A stretch of DNA of 64,000 bases. It comes from Streptomyces antibioticus. Its GTDB lineage: Bacteria; Actinomycetota; Actinomycetes; Streptomycetales; Streptomycetaceae. Location: the NCBI RefSeq assembly GCF_001514065.1, contig NZ_KQ948432.1, forward strand, positions 17,632 through 81,631, written 5' to 3'. The translations under genes were made by a program, and so were the position numbers. Shown one piece after another: positions 47,281 through 55,076 of this stretch; within the stretch, counting starts at the first letter, position 1; every line of letters begins with the position of its first letter. The notes beneath the pieces are model-generated. The model ran no database searches, was not told the origin of the DNA, and was given only the letters and a program-made list of their open reading frames with translations.

Positions 47281-48693
47281 CTAGCTCCGGCCGGTGTGCA
47301 CCTGGAAGGCCGCCCGGCGGACCGCCTTGGCCAGGGCGGGGTCGGGGTGGGCGGCGGCGAGGGCGACCAGGACCTGGACGGTGCGGGGGTGACCGACGGC
47401 CCGTACCTCGTCGAGGAGCATGGGCACGGTCGGCTGCACTGCGGACTCCAGGTGCCGCACCAGCAGCGGGGCCTCGCCGTGGTCGGCGACGGCGGCCGCG
47501 GTGTCGACCCACAGCCAGGTGGCCTCCTCCCGGGTGAGCACCTCGTGGGCGTCCTCCGGGTCGTGGCCGTCGTGCTCGGCGAGCCACAGCAGGGCGTACG
47601 GCCGCAGCGTCGGCTCGTCGGCCACGGCGCGGACGTCGGGCTCGGCGGGGGCGCCGACGACCCGCAGCGCCTCGAAGGCGAGGCCGCGCAGCAGGGCGTC
47701 CTCGCCGCGGGCGGCGTCGATGAGTTCGGTGACGGCGCTGCCGACGGGGCGGGCGGCGAGCCAGGCCCGGTACTCCGCGCGGGCGGCGTTGGGGCGCAGC
47801 TGTGAGCAGCCGCGGAGCATCTCCTCGGCGCCGACCTCGATGTTGCCGGCGGGGCTCTGCGCGGCGACGCAGATCTGCTCCAGCTTGACCCACACCGCCC
47901 AGCTGCCCAGCGGGGTGAGCGTGGCCTGGCCGTCGCCGTAGGTGAGGGCGCCGACGGAGGCCAGGGCGTGCAGGGCCCAGTCGAGGAGCGGTTCGAGGGG
48001 GGCGTCCGCTGTCTGGGGCTGGGGCTGGGGCTGGTTGGCCGGGTCGGGCTGCGGGCCGTAGGGGATCTCGCAGCGCTCGGTGCGCAGCTCGGTGACGCGC
48101 TGCTCCAGGAGGTCCAGGAGCTGTTCCACGGGCACGGGGCCGGCGGAGAGCTGGAGGAAGGAGAGCACCTGCGGCATGGCCGAGACGACCTCGGCGACGG
48201 CGGCGGGCTCGTGGTCCGCGGGTTCCGGGTGGGCCAGCGACCAGGCGTCGAAGAGGGCGACCCAACCGCGCAGGACGGCGCTGTCGTCGCGGTCCCAGGC
48301 GCGCAGGCGCCAGCCGGGGCGGGCGCTGTCGCCGTGCACCTCGACGAGGCCGGCGAGGCGGGCGGTGTCCCAGTCGGCGCGGATCTGAGCCGGGGTCAGG
48401 CCCAGGTCGGCGGCGGCCCGTTCGGCGGTCTCGTCGGAGAGGGTGGCCTTGCCGTCGGCTCGGCCACCGTCCCGGCCGGGGCCCAGGGCGGCGTCGGCCC
48501 AGTGGGCGACGCGGGCCGCGCCGGCGAGGCCGGAGCGAGCCATTCTGGCCAGCTCGGACTGTGCCGGGGTGCCCTCCGGGGGGCGGGGTGCGGGGCGGCG
48601 CGAGCGCCGCTGGTTCATCGCTCGGGGGGCGGCGGCCAGGGGTCGCGTGCGGACGAGTCGAAGCCTGGAGTCGCGCGGGATACGGGACGTCAC
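47281..48693 (-). CDS. uncharacterised actinobacterial protein
   Basis: A protein of about 470 aa, mostly alpha-helical, Ala/Leu/Glu/Arg-rich. A short winged-helix-like part (about residues 75-125, LSDETAERAAADLGLTPAQIRADWDTARLAGLVEV) precedes helical-repeat segments in the C-terminal half (EDALLRGLAFEALRVVG, LRPYALLWLAEHDG, RTVQVLVALAAAHPDPALAKAVRRAAFQ). These resemble HEAT-type repeats. A QPQPQPQT linker lies in the middle. The start is uncertain: GTG 48693 has GGAAG upstream, while ATG 48618 (MNQRRS) is also possible. I do not recognise a family. It is convergent with the VOC gene. Confidence 0.6.
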   Translation of the reverse strand: MTSRIPRDSRLRLVRTRPLAAAPRAMNQRRSRRPAPRPPEGTPAQSELARMARSGLAGAARVAHWADAALGPGRDGGRADGKATLSDETAERAAADLGLTPAQIRADWDTARLAGLVEVHGDSARPGWRLRAWDRDDSAVLRGWVALFDAWSLAHPEPADHEPAAVAEVVSAMPQVLSFLQLSAGPVPVEQLLDLLEQRVTELRTERCEIPYGPQPDPANQPQPQPQTADAPLEPLLDWALHALASVGALTYGDGQATLTPLGSWAVWVKLEQICVAAQSPAGNIEVGAEEMLRGCSQLRPNAARAEYRAWLAARPVGSAVTELIDAARGEDALLRGLAFEALRVVGAPAEPDVRAVADEPTLRPYALLWLAEHDGHDPEDAHEVLTREEATWLWVDTAAAVADHGEAPLLVRHLESAVQPTVPMLLDEVRAVGHPRTVQVLVALAAAHPDPALAKAVRRAAFQVHTGRS

Positions 48694-48851
48694 GGGTGCA
48701 GTCTTCCGGTTGACGGTCCGAAAACCCAAACGGAATGTAACGGCGGGCTACGGGGATGGCCAACGCACGGGTCGCGGCGGGCGCTCGGGGACCAGGTTCA
48801 GGCCAGTGGTACGGCCTTAAACGGAACCTTCGCGACCGGCGGCGGGCACCG

Positions 48852-49979
48852 TTACATCAGCGGCGTCAGGAAGCGGCGGAGCGCCTCTTCGTAGCCCGTC
48901 GGGTCGGCGTTCCACATGGCTCCGTGCGGGGCGTGCGGGACGGTGTGGAGGGCGACGAGGTTGGGGCGGGTGGCGGCGAGACGGCGGGAGAGGGCCCAGG
49001 GGGCGACGGTGTCGTCCGGGCCGTGCAGGATCAGGGTGGGCACCTTGAGCAGGTCGGGGTCGACGGCTTCGGCGAGGCGGTCGCCGTGCAGCCCGGTGCG
49101 GCCCTGGGCGGCGCGCACGGCGAGGGGCAGCAGGGCTCCCGGGGTGCGGTTGGCCGAGGCGAGGGCGCGCAGGGTGGTCTCCCAGCTGAGCACCGGGGAG
49201 TCCAGGATCAGGCCCTTGATGCGCTCGCGGACGCCGGAGTGGGCGGCGGCGCGCAGGGCCATGGTGGCGCCGGTGGACCAGCCGAGCAGGACGACGTTCC
49301 GGGCGCCGTTGCGCAGGGCGTGGCGGATCGCGGCGTCCAGGTCGCGCCACTCGGTCTCGCCGAGGTGGTTGAGGCCGTCGGGCTGCCGGGGTGCGCCGAG
49401 GTCGCCGCGGTAGCCGAGGGCGAGCACCGGGAAGCGCCGGTCGACGAGGAACCGCATGACGTTCATGGCGAGTTCCCGGGTGGTGCCGAGGCCGTGGACG
49501 GCGATGACCCAGGTGTCGCGGACGCCGGGCACGAACCACGCGGGCAGGGTGCCGAGTTCGCCGGGGATCTCGACGTCGGCGTGGTCGAGGCCGAGTGCGG
49601 AGCGCGGGTCGCCGGCGTGGAGCTGGGGGGTGAACCACACCTTGTCGCCGGGTTCGAGGGTGCCGTGCGTGACGCGTTCGAGGCGGCGTACGACGGTGTC
49701 GGCGGAGTGGGACGCGGTGCCGAGGACGGGCCCGACGACCGCGTGGACGCCGTCGCCCGCGAGGCCGTACGTACCCGGGCGCAGGGCGGCCAGGTCGCGG
49801 GTCAGGGCGATCTGCCCGGCGGCCGTGGCGTGCACGGTGAGCCGGGGTTCGCTGGGCAGGGGCCGGCCCGGAGGCGCCTTGAGAGCGGCATCGCTGGCGA
49901 GCCGCCCGGCGGCAACGCTCGCGGCTCCGGCGGCCAGGGCCACGGTGACGGCGGCGGCCGTCGCTTTGACAGTGCGCAC
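48852..49979 (-). CDS. alpha/beta hydrolase, membrane-anchored or secreted
   Basis: A 375-aa protein with an N-terminal hydrophobic helix (ATAAAVTVALAAGAASVAAG), a beta-rich N-terminal domain with PRLTVHATAAGQIALTRDLAALRPGTYGL, and an alpha/beta-hydrolase domain. WVIAVHGLGTTREL is the oxyanion loop, GWSTGA (nucleophile Ser ~245) fits GxSxG, Asp is in HGPDDTVAP and His in HAPHGAMW. Specificity is unknown; peptidase or lipase type. GTG 49979 is chosen because the open frame upstream (to 50528) is a low-complexity Pro/Arg/Thr repeat encoded by a minisatellite. Confidence 0.85.
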   Translation of the reverse strand: MRTVKATAAAVTVALAAGAASVAAGRLASDAALKAPPGRPLPSEPRLTVHATAAGQIALTRDLAALRPGTYGLAGDGVHAVVGPVLGTASHSADTVVRRLERVTHGTLEPGDKVWFTPQLHAGDPRSALGLDHADVEIPGELGTLPAWFVPGVRDTWVIAVHGLGTTRELAMNVMRFLVDRRFPVLALGYRGDLGAPRQPDGLNHLGETEWRDLDAAIRHALRNGARNVVLLGWSTGATMALRAAAHSGVRERIKGLILDSPVLSWETTLRALASANRTPGALLPLAVRAAQGRTGLHGDRLAEAVDPDLLKVPTLILHGPDDTVAPWALSRRLAATRPNLVALHTVPHAPHGAMWNADPTGYEEALRRFLTPLM

Positions 49980-50407
49980 CCGTCCAGTGTCCGGGTGGAG
50001 CGGGGTGGGGGCCAGTGGGAGGGCGGGTGAGGGTGACGTCCGGCACGGAGTGGGGGTGAGTTGCCGGTGGCGTGGGCCGCGGCGGTGGCGCCGGGCAGCG
50101 GTGGGTTGTGGTGGGGCGCTGTGGGGGTGGGAGGCCGTCGGTGTGGGGTGCCGTCCCGGCCGGGCGCCATCGGGGTGGGGCACCGTCGCGGCCGGGCGCC
50201 GTTTCGGTCGGGTGCCGTTGCGGCCGGGTGCCGTTGCGGCCGGACGCGGTCCCGGCAGGCGCTGTCGCAGTCGGGCACAGTCACGGTCGGACACCCTCGC
50301 GGTGGGCGCCTTCGCGGTGGGCGCCTTCGCGGTCGGGCGCGCTCGCGGTCGGGCGGTGGCGCGGTGGGGGTCGGGTCTGGTGTCGTCGGTGCCCGTGGGG
50401 GCGTCCG
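49980..50407. repeat. degenerate 15-16 bp minisatellite in a gene-free region
   Basis: This 428-bp gap has no supported gene. It holds many degenerate copies of a 15-16 bp unit of the type GGTSGGGCGCCGTCGC, e.g. GGTGCCGTTGCGGCCG twice in a row (50211-50226, 50227-50242) and GGTGGGCGCCTTCGC twice in a row (50301-50315, 50316-50330). All frames through it give repetitive Ala/Arg/Gly or Pro/Thr sequence. It separates the aldolase and hydrolase genes. Confidence 0.7.
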
Positions 50408-51139
50408 TCAGGGGCGTTGGCCGTAGCTCCGTAGCTTTTCCCCCGCCTCCGCCACCTGTTCCGGTGACAGCAAGGTCGGGGTCAGGCCCGGTACCGATGA
50501 CGCCGTCAGCCACAGGTGGCACATCCACTCCAGCTGGGCGGTGCGGTCGAAGGCTTGGTCGAGGGTGTCGCCGTAGGCGATCGTGCCGTGGTTCTGGAGG
50601 AGGCAGGCGGTGCGGTCGGCGAGGGCGTGGAGCATGTTCTCGGCCAACTCCTCGGTGCCGTACGTCGCATACGGGGCAACCCGGACGGCGCCGCCGAGCG
50701 CGCCGGCCATGTAGTGGACCGCGGGGAGCTCCGGCACGAGCATCGAGACGGCCGTCGCGTGGACGGCGTGTGTGTGGACGACGGCGCGGGCCTCGGTGGA
50801 GCGGTGGACGGCGAGATGCATGGGCAGTTCGCTGGTCGGGACCAGCGTGCCGAGGACCTGCCGGCCGTCGAGGTCGACGCCGGTGACGTCATCCGGCGTC
50901 AGCCGGTCGTACGGCACTCCCGACGGCGTGACCAGCACGGTGTCGCCGACGCGGACGGAGACGTTGCCGGAGGTGCCGACGACGAGTCCGTCGGTGACGG
51001 TGCGGCGGGCGGTGGCGACGAGCTGTTCCCAGGCGCGGGCCTCCTCGTCGCGCACACCGCGCCCCCACGGTTCGCCCACGGTCCGCACGTCCTCTCGGGC
51101 GTCCCGTCCGTCCCGCTGCTCCTGCCGCTGCTCAGCCAT
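50408..51139 (-). CDS. class II aldolase/adducin family protein
   Basis: A 243-aa zinc-dependent aldolase of the fuculose/ribulose-phosphate type. TSGNVSVRVGDTVLVTPSGVPYDRL binds the phosphate and start of the active site. HTHAVHATA gives two of the zinc His ligands, and QNHGTIAYGDTLDQAF carries the third. The N-terminal 30 residues are charged and Gln/Arg-rich. It may act on a sugar phosphate such as L-fuculose-1-phosphate or methylthioribulose-phosphate; the substrate is unclear. ATG 51139 precedes MAEQRQEQ. Confidence 0.88.
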   Translation of the reverse strand: MAEQRQEQRDGRDAREDVRTVGEPWGRGVRDEEARAWEQLVATARRTVTDGLVVGTSGNVSVRVGDTVLVTPSGVPYDRLTPDDVTGVDLDGRQVLGTLVPTSELPMHLAVHRSTEARAVVHTHAVHATAVSMLVPELPAVHYMAGALGGAVRVAPYATYGTEELAENMLHALADRTACLLQNHGTIAYGDTLDQAFDRTAQLEWMCHLWLTASSVPGLTPTLLSPEQVAEAGEKLRSYGQRP

Positions 51140-51337
51140 GTCGCGATCCTGCCAGTCGGGGCTCGGACGCACCGCCGGGCCGGGGCACTTTAGGGCGGAG
51201 GCACGGCGTCCGGCAGTGCGCATATACGGATACATCACCCTCTTGGGCAGCTTGGCCAGACATCACCGAGCGTTCCCTGATCTTCCAGTAATCTCGCTGC
51301 CTGATTTGTCGTGCACGTCGCCATTCCGGGGGGAAAT

Positions 51338-52087
51338 ATGGCTCGTGATCGCAAACCGTCCCGCCACCGCGCCCGCGTCCTCGCGGCCTCCGTGGCCGCG
51401 CTCGCCCTCTCGGGAACCGCACTGGCCGAGTTCCCGGCCGCGGCGGCGGGCAAGCCGAAGGGGCACGACGTCTCCTCGCACCAGAAGAACGTCGACTGGC
51501 AGAGCGCGAAGAACAAGGGCGCCCGGTTCGTCTACGTCAAGGCGACCGAGGGCCGGACCTATCTCAACCCGTACTTCGACCAGCAGTACACCGGATCGCG
51601 CAACGCGGGACTCATCCGCGGCGCGTACCACTTCGCGCTGCCGGACAAGTCGTCGGGCAAGGCGCAGGCGCAGTACTTCGTGAACAACGGCGGCGGCTGG
51701 AGCGCGGACGGCTGGACCCTGCCGCCGGCGCTCGACATCGAATACAACCCGTACGACGGCAAGCACCGGTGCTACGGCCTGAAGAAGGCCGCGATGGTCA
51801 GCTGGATCAAGTCCTTCAGCAACGAGGTCAAGCGGCTCACCGGCCGCCGTCCGGTGATCTACACGACCGCCCACTGGTGGAACGTCTGCACCGGCGGCAG
51901 CCGCGCGTTCGCCGCCGATCACGCACTGTGGGTGGCCCGCTACGACACGGCGGACGCAGGATCGCTGCCGAACGGATGGTCGTTCTGGACGATCTGGCAG
52001 TACGACAACAGCGGCGACCTGCCGGGTGACCAGAATCTCTTCAACGGCTCGGCGGCACAGCTGAAGAAGTTCGCCCGGGGCTCGTGA
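51338..52087 (+). CDS. secreted GH25 muramidase (lysozyme M1-like)
   Basis: A 249-aa precursor. A signal peptide (about 1-37, ending AAAAG) is followed by a GH25 domain: GHDVSSHQKNVDW (Asp at the start of the barrel), YVKATEGRTYLN (Glu), AYHFALPD, PALDIEYN (catalytic Asp-Ile-Glu), and C-terminal WTIWQYDNSGDLPGDQNLFNG. It hydrolyses N-acetylmuramic acid-GlcNAc bonds of peptidoglycan outside the cell. The ATG has GGGGGG five bases upstream. It stands alone before pitH2. Confidence 0.93.
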   Translation: MARDRKPSRHRARVLAASVAALALSGTALAEFPAAAAGKPKGHDVSSHQKNVDWQSAKNKGARFVYVKATEGRTYLNPYFDQQYTGSRNAGLIRGAYHFALPDKSSGKAQAQYFVNNGGGWSADGWTLPPALDIEYNPYDGKHRCYGLKKAAMVSWIKSFSNEVKRLTGRRPVIYTTAHWWNVCTGGSRAFAADHALWVARYDTADAGSLPNGWSFWTIWQYDNSGDLPGDQNLFNGSAAQLKKFARGS

Positions 52088-52171
52088 CCGTGCGGCACAC
52101 GGGCCGTGCGGTGGGCGGTGTCCACACCGGAGGGAAAACCCTCGGTTCCAGACACCGTGCGGCCTGCCTCA

Positions 52172-52193
52172 GTTCATCTTCCGTTCACCCTGG
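52172..52193 (+). promoter_or_regulatory. PHO box (PhoP direct repeats)
   Basis: Two directly adjacent 11-bp units GTTCATCTTCC and GTTCACCCTGG, matching the G(G/T)TCAYYYR(G/C)G-type PhoP repeat of Streptomyces, 49 bp upstream of pitH2. Supports phosphate-dependent control. Confidence 0.75.
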
Positions 52194-52241
52194 TTACCTA
52201 CCTTCAACGAGCCAATGACGCTCGAACGATTGCCTGGGTAA

Positions 52242-53486
52242 ATGGAAAACTTCTCGCTGATCCTCGCGATTGTGGTCGTAACCGCACTCGCGTTCGATTT
52301 CACGAACGGTTTTCACGACACCGCCAACGCGATGGCCACGACCATCTCGACCGGTGCGCTCAAGCCCAAGGTCGCGGTGGCCATGTCCGCCGCGCTCAAC
52401 CTTGTGGGCGCCTTCCTCTCCGTGGAGGTCGCCAACACGATCTCCAAGGGTCTCGTCGACGAGAGCGGCATACGTCCAGAGGTGATCTTCGCGGCCCTGG
52501 TGGGCGCGATCCTCTGGAACCTGCTGACCTGGCTGGTCGGACTCCCCTCCAGCTCCTCGCACGCCCTCATGGGCGGTCTGATAGGCGCCACCATCGCTTC
52601 GGCGGGCACGGGCGCGGTCCACGGTGACGTCCTGGTCACCAAGGTCCTGATCCCGGCGATCGCGGCCCCGCTGGTCGCGGGCATCGCGGCCATGCTGGCC
52701 ACCCGGCTCTCCTACTCCCTCGGCAAGAAGGCGGACGGCAAGTCGGCCGCCAAGGGCTTCCGCGCGGGCCAGATCGCCTCGGCCGGCCTGGTGTCCCTCG
52801 CCCACGGCACGAACGACGCGCAGAAGACGATGGGCATCATCACCCTCGCCCTCGTCGCCGGCGGCGCCGTCGCGCCCGACTCCGACCCGCCCACCTGGGT
52901 CATCCTCTCCGCGGGTCTGGCCATCGCGCTCGGCACCTACCTCGGCGGCTGGCGCATCATCCGCACGATGGGCAAGGGCCTGACCGACCTCCAGCCGCAG
53001 CAGGGCTTCGCCGCCCAGACCAGCGCGGCGACGGTCATCCTGGCCTCCTCGCACCTCGGCTTCTCCCTCTCCACCACGCACTCCGTCTCCGGTTCGGTGA
53101 TGGGCGCGGGCATCGGCCGCAAGGGCGGCGTGGTCCGCTGGTCGACGGCTACGCGGATGTTCGTGGCGTGGGGCCTCACGCTCCCGGCGGCCGCCCTGGT
53201 GGGCGCGCTGGCCGAGTCCGTGTGCGACCTCGGCGACTGGGGCACGGCGGTGGTCGCGGTCTTCCTGATCGCCTCCAGCGCGGCCATCTGGAAGATCTCG
53301 CGCCGTGAGGTCGTGGACGCGTCGAACGTCAACGACACCGACGAGCCGGCCGGTGTGGTCACCACGGCGATCGCGGCCGTCACCCCGCCGCCCGCGGGCA
53401 CGGTGCCGGACGACCTGACCGCCACGATCCCCGCCCCGGCAGCGGCCACCACGGAGCCGGCCGTACCGCCGGCCGCCGCGGTCTGA
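52242..53486 (+). CDS. pitH2: low-affinity inorganic phosphate transporter PitH2
   Basis: A 414-aa Pit-family carrier (phosphate/metal symport) with about 10 membrane helices and the paired signatures FDFTNGFHDTANAMATTISTG near the N-terminus and VSLAHGTNDAQKTMGIITLAL near the middle. The GxNDxx repeats are typical of PiT. An Ala/Pro/Thr-rich cytoplasmic tail of about 50 residues ends VPPAAAV. From memory S. coelicolor pitH2 (SCO1845) is at this syntenic place and is PhoP-regulated, consistent with the PHO box upstream. It is followed after 28 bp by a small membrane-protein gene. Confidence 0.93.
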   Translation: MENFSLILAIVVVTALAFDFTNGFHDTANAMATTISTGALKPKVAVAMSAALNLVGAFLSVEVANTISKGLVDESGIRPEVIFAALVGAILWNLLTWLVGLPSSSSHALMGGLIGATIASAGTGAVHGDVLVTKVLIPAIAAPLVAGIAAMLATRLSYSLGKKADGKSAAKGFRAGQIASAGLVSLAHGTNDAQKTMGIITLALVAGGAVAPDSDPPTWVILSAGLAIALGTYLGGWRIIRTMGKGLTDLQPQQGFAAQTSAATVILASSHLGFSLSTTHSVSGSVMGAGIGRKGGVVRWSTATRMFVAWGLTLPAAALVGALAESVCDLGDWGTAVVAVFLIASSAAIWKISRREVVDASNVNDTDEPAGVVTTAIAAVTPPPAGTVPDDLTATIPAPAAATTEPAVPPAAAV

Positions 53487-53514
53487 GCCTCAGCGACGAA
53501 GGAAAGCAAGCAAC

Positions 53515-53736
53515 ATGAAGATCGACTGGCAAGCACTGGGCTCCGTCTTCGGCGTCAGCCTGGTCGTCACCGTGGCCCTCGTGGCCCTCTTCACCCTCGG
53601 CATCATGGGCCTGTCCCGTCAGGAGCGGGCCTCGGCGGCGGGCGGCTCGGCGGCCCTCGCGGTCACCGGCGCGTACGCCTGCTTCGCCGCGTGTGCGGCG
53701 GCTGTGGGATACGGCATCTATCTGATCGTGGCCTGA
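53515..53736 (+). CDS. small membrane protein cotranscribed with pitH2
   Basis: A 73-aa protein with two hydrophobic helices (FGVSLVVTVALVALFTLGIMGL and GSAALAVTGAYACFAACAAAVGYGIYLIV) and a short Arg/Ser loop between. It has a GAAGGAAAG ribosome site, lies 28 bp after pitH2, and ends at a strong terminator, so it is probably in the pitH2 transcript. It corresponds by position to SCO1846. A role in phosphate uptake is inferred. Confidence 0.78.
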   Translation: MKIDWQALGSVFGVSLVVTVALVALFTLGIMGLSRQERASAAGGSAALAVTGAYACFAACAAAVGYGIYLIVA

Positions 53737-53760
53737 CCACCCGATCGCCTGACGGCACAG

Positions 53761-53793
53761 ACCGCGCCCCGGACCTCGTGTCCGGGGCGCGGT
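53761..53793 (+). terminator. terminator after the pitH2 unit
   Basis: Perfect 14-bp stem ACCGCGCCCCGGAC / GTCCGGGGCGCGGT with a CTCGT loop, 25 bp after the stop codon. Confidence 0.87.
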
Positions 53794-53906
53794 TCTGCGT
53801 TCACCCCGGCGTGGACGCGTCATGGCTTCGCTCATCCCTCCCGTGTGGGCCTCAGCACACTCCTTCATCCCAGGTCAACAGCAAGTTGACGGCCCTTCCG
53901 GGCCCA

Positions 53907-54030
53907 TGGTGGACTGCCGGGGCCAAGTACGGCGGCCAGGGAGGAAGTCCGGTGTGAATCCGGCGCGGTCCCGCCACTGTCACCGGGGTAGGTAGCCCCG
54001 GGAGCCAGGAACTCCCACCGCCGGTCTCGT
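53907..54030 (+). ncRNA. cobalamin (AdoCbl) riboswitch
   Basis: The B12-box GCCACTG is at 53973-53979 inside GCGGTCCCGCCACTGTCACC. Upstream is GGTGTGAATCCGGCGCGG, and downstream is GGGAGCCAGGAACTCCCACCGCCG, which pairs with CGGCGGCCAGGGAGG. All core elements of the cobalamin riboswitch are present in order on the plus strand, about 105 bp ahead of cobD. It should turn off the operon when B12 is plentiful. The ends are approximate. Confidence 0.92.
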
Positions 54031-54070
54031 CGAACCAGGGCGTGGACACCCTGAGTGAGGACATGTCGCC

Positions 54071-54130
54071 ATGCTCGCCTGCCGTTTGAGGTACAGCCCC
54101 AGGTCGCTGCCCGACCCCACGGCCGGCTGA
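54071..54130 (+). CDS. 19-codon ORF between the B12 riboswitch and cobD
   Basis: ATG 54071 to TGA 54130 encodes MLACRLRYSPRSLPDPTAG. GAGTGAGG ends ten bases upstream, a wide but possible spacing. The stop is 4 bp before the cobD ATG, so if translated it could couple to cobD or report ribosome access after riboswitch switching. Without conservation data, coding is uncertain. Confidence 0.3.
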   Translation: MLACRLRYSPRSLPDPTAG

Positions 54131-54134
54131 GCCG

Positions 54135-55076
54135 ATGCGTGCCGATCGCGTCTTCGCGTACGGCGCCGCCGCCGGGCTCGTCGGGGATCTGCTGCTCGGT
54201 GATCCGCGCCGGGGGCATCCGGTCGCCGCGTTCGGGCGGGCCGCCGGTGCCGTGGAGCGGGTGCTGTGGCGGGATCACCGGGGGTGGGGGGCGCTGCACA
54301 CCGCCGTGTGTGTCGGGGGTGCCGTGGCGCTGGGGGCCGTTGCCGAGAGAGTCGTACGTCCTTCCCGTACCGCTTCCGTCGTCCTGACCGGCGCCGCCAC
54401 CTGGGCCGTCGTCGGGGGCACTTCGCTCGCGCGGGAGGCGCGGGGAATCGGGCGGGCCCTGGAGGCGGGTGACGTCGAGGGCGCTCGCGCTCGGCTGCCG
54501 CATCTGTGCGGGCGCGATCCGCAGGCCCTGGACGCCGACGGGATCGCCCGGGCCGTCGTCGAGTCCGTCGCCGAGAACACGTCCGACGCCGTGGTCGGTG
54601 CCCTGGTGTGGGGAGCGCTCGGGGGCGTGCCGGGGCTGCTCGGGTTCCGGGCCGTCAACACCCTCGACGCCATGGTCGGGCACAAGTCCGAGCGGTACCG
54701 GCGGTACGGGTGGGCCTCCGCCCGGCTCGACGACCTCGCGGGATGGCCGGGGGCGCGGCTCACCGCCGTACTCGCGACGGTGAGCGGTGGCGATCCGCGG
54801 GGTGCTCTGCGCGCCTGGCGGACGGATGCCGCCAAGCATCCGAGTCCCAACGCCGGGCCCGTCGAGGCCTCGTTCGCGGGGGCGCTCGGGGTGCGGCTCG
54901 GGGGAACCCTGTCGTACGCGGGGCGGGTCGAGCACCGGCCCGTCCTCAATCGGGCCGGGCGGGCCGTCGCCCCTCACGACATCGAGCGCGCCGTACGGCT
55001 GTCCCGGCGCGTCGGGCTGCTCGCGCTCGGCGTCGGAGTCGCCGCGCGGGCTCTGCGGAAAGGGCGTGCCTCATGA
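54135..55076 (+). CDS. cobD: adenosylcobinamide-phosphate synthase (CobD/CbiB)
   Basis: A 313-aa membrane protein that attaches the aminopropanol arm to adenosylcobyric acid. Family marks are the N-terminal GLVGDLLLGDPRRGHPVAAFGR with Gly-Asp-Pro-x-x-x-His-Pro-Val, a central VESVAENTSDAVVGALVWGALGGVPGLLGFRAVNTLDAMVGHKSERY, and HPSPNAGPVEASFAGALGVRLGG. It has about four hydrophobic stretches. It is the first structural gene behind the riboswitch and overlaps cobQ by 4 bp. Confidence 0.95.
   Translation: MRADRVFAYGAAAGLVGDLLLGDPRRGHPVAAFGRAAGAVERVLWRDHRGWGALHTAVCVGGAVALGAVAERVVRPSRTASVVLTGAATWAVVGGTSLAREARGIGRALEAGDVEGARARLPHLCGRDPQALDADGIARAVVESVAENTSDAVVGALVWGALGGVPGLLGFRAVNTLDAMVGHKSERYRRYGWASARLDDLAGWPGARLTAVLATVSGGDPRGALRAWRTDAAKHPSPNAGPVEASFAGALGVRLGGTLSYAGRVEHRPVLNRAGRAVAPHDIERAVRLSRRVGLLALGVGVAARALRKGRAS

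Noticed and set aside
50061-50434. Two plus-strand ORFs of ~120 aa in the minisatellite
   Set aside because: All frames through the repeat stay open because of its composition. The product is repeat-derived, without ribosome site or known motif.
49980-50528. N-terminal extension of the alpha/beta hydrolase
   Set aside because: Consists of Pro/Arg/Thr repeats encoded by the minisatellite; the GTG at 49979 precedes a normal signal-anchor.
52116-52145. Weak hairpins after the GH25 gene
   Set aside because: Stems of 5-7 bp with bulges; not convincing as a terminator compared with the others in the window.
54063-54089. 8-codon ORF overlapping the 19-codon ORF
   Set aside because: Too short and only two bases from the GAGG; no way to support it.
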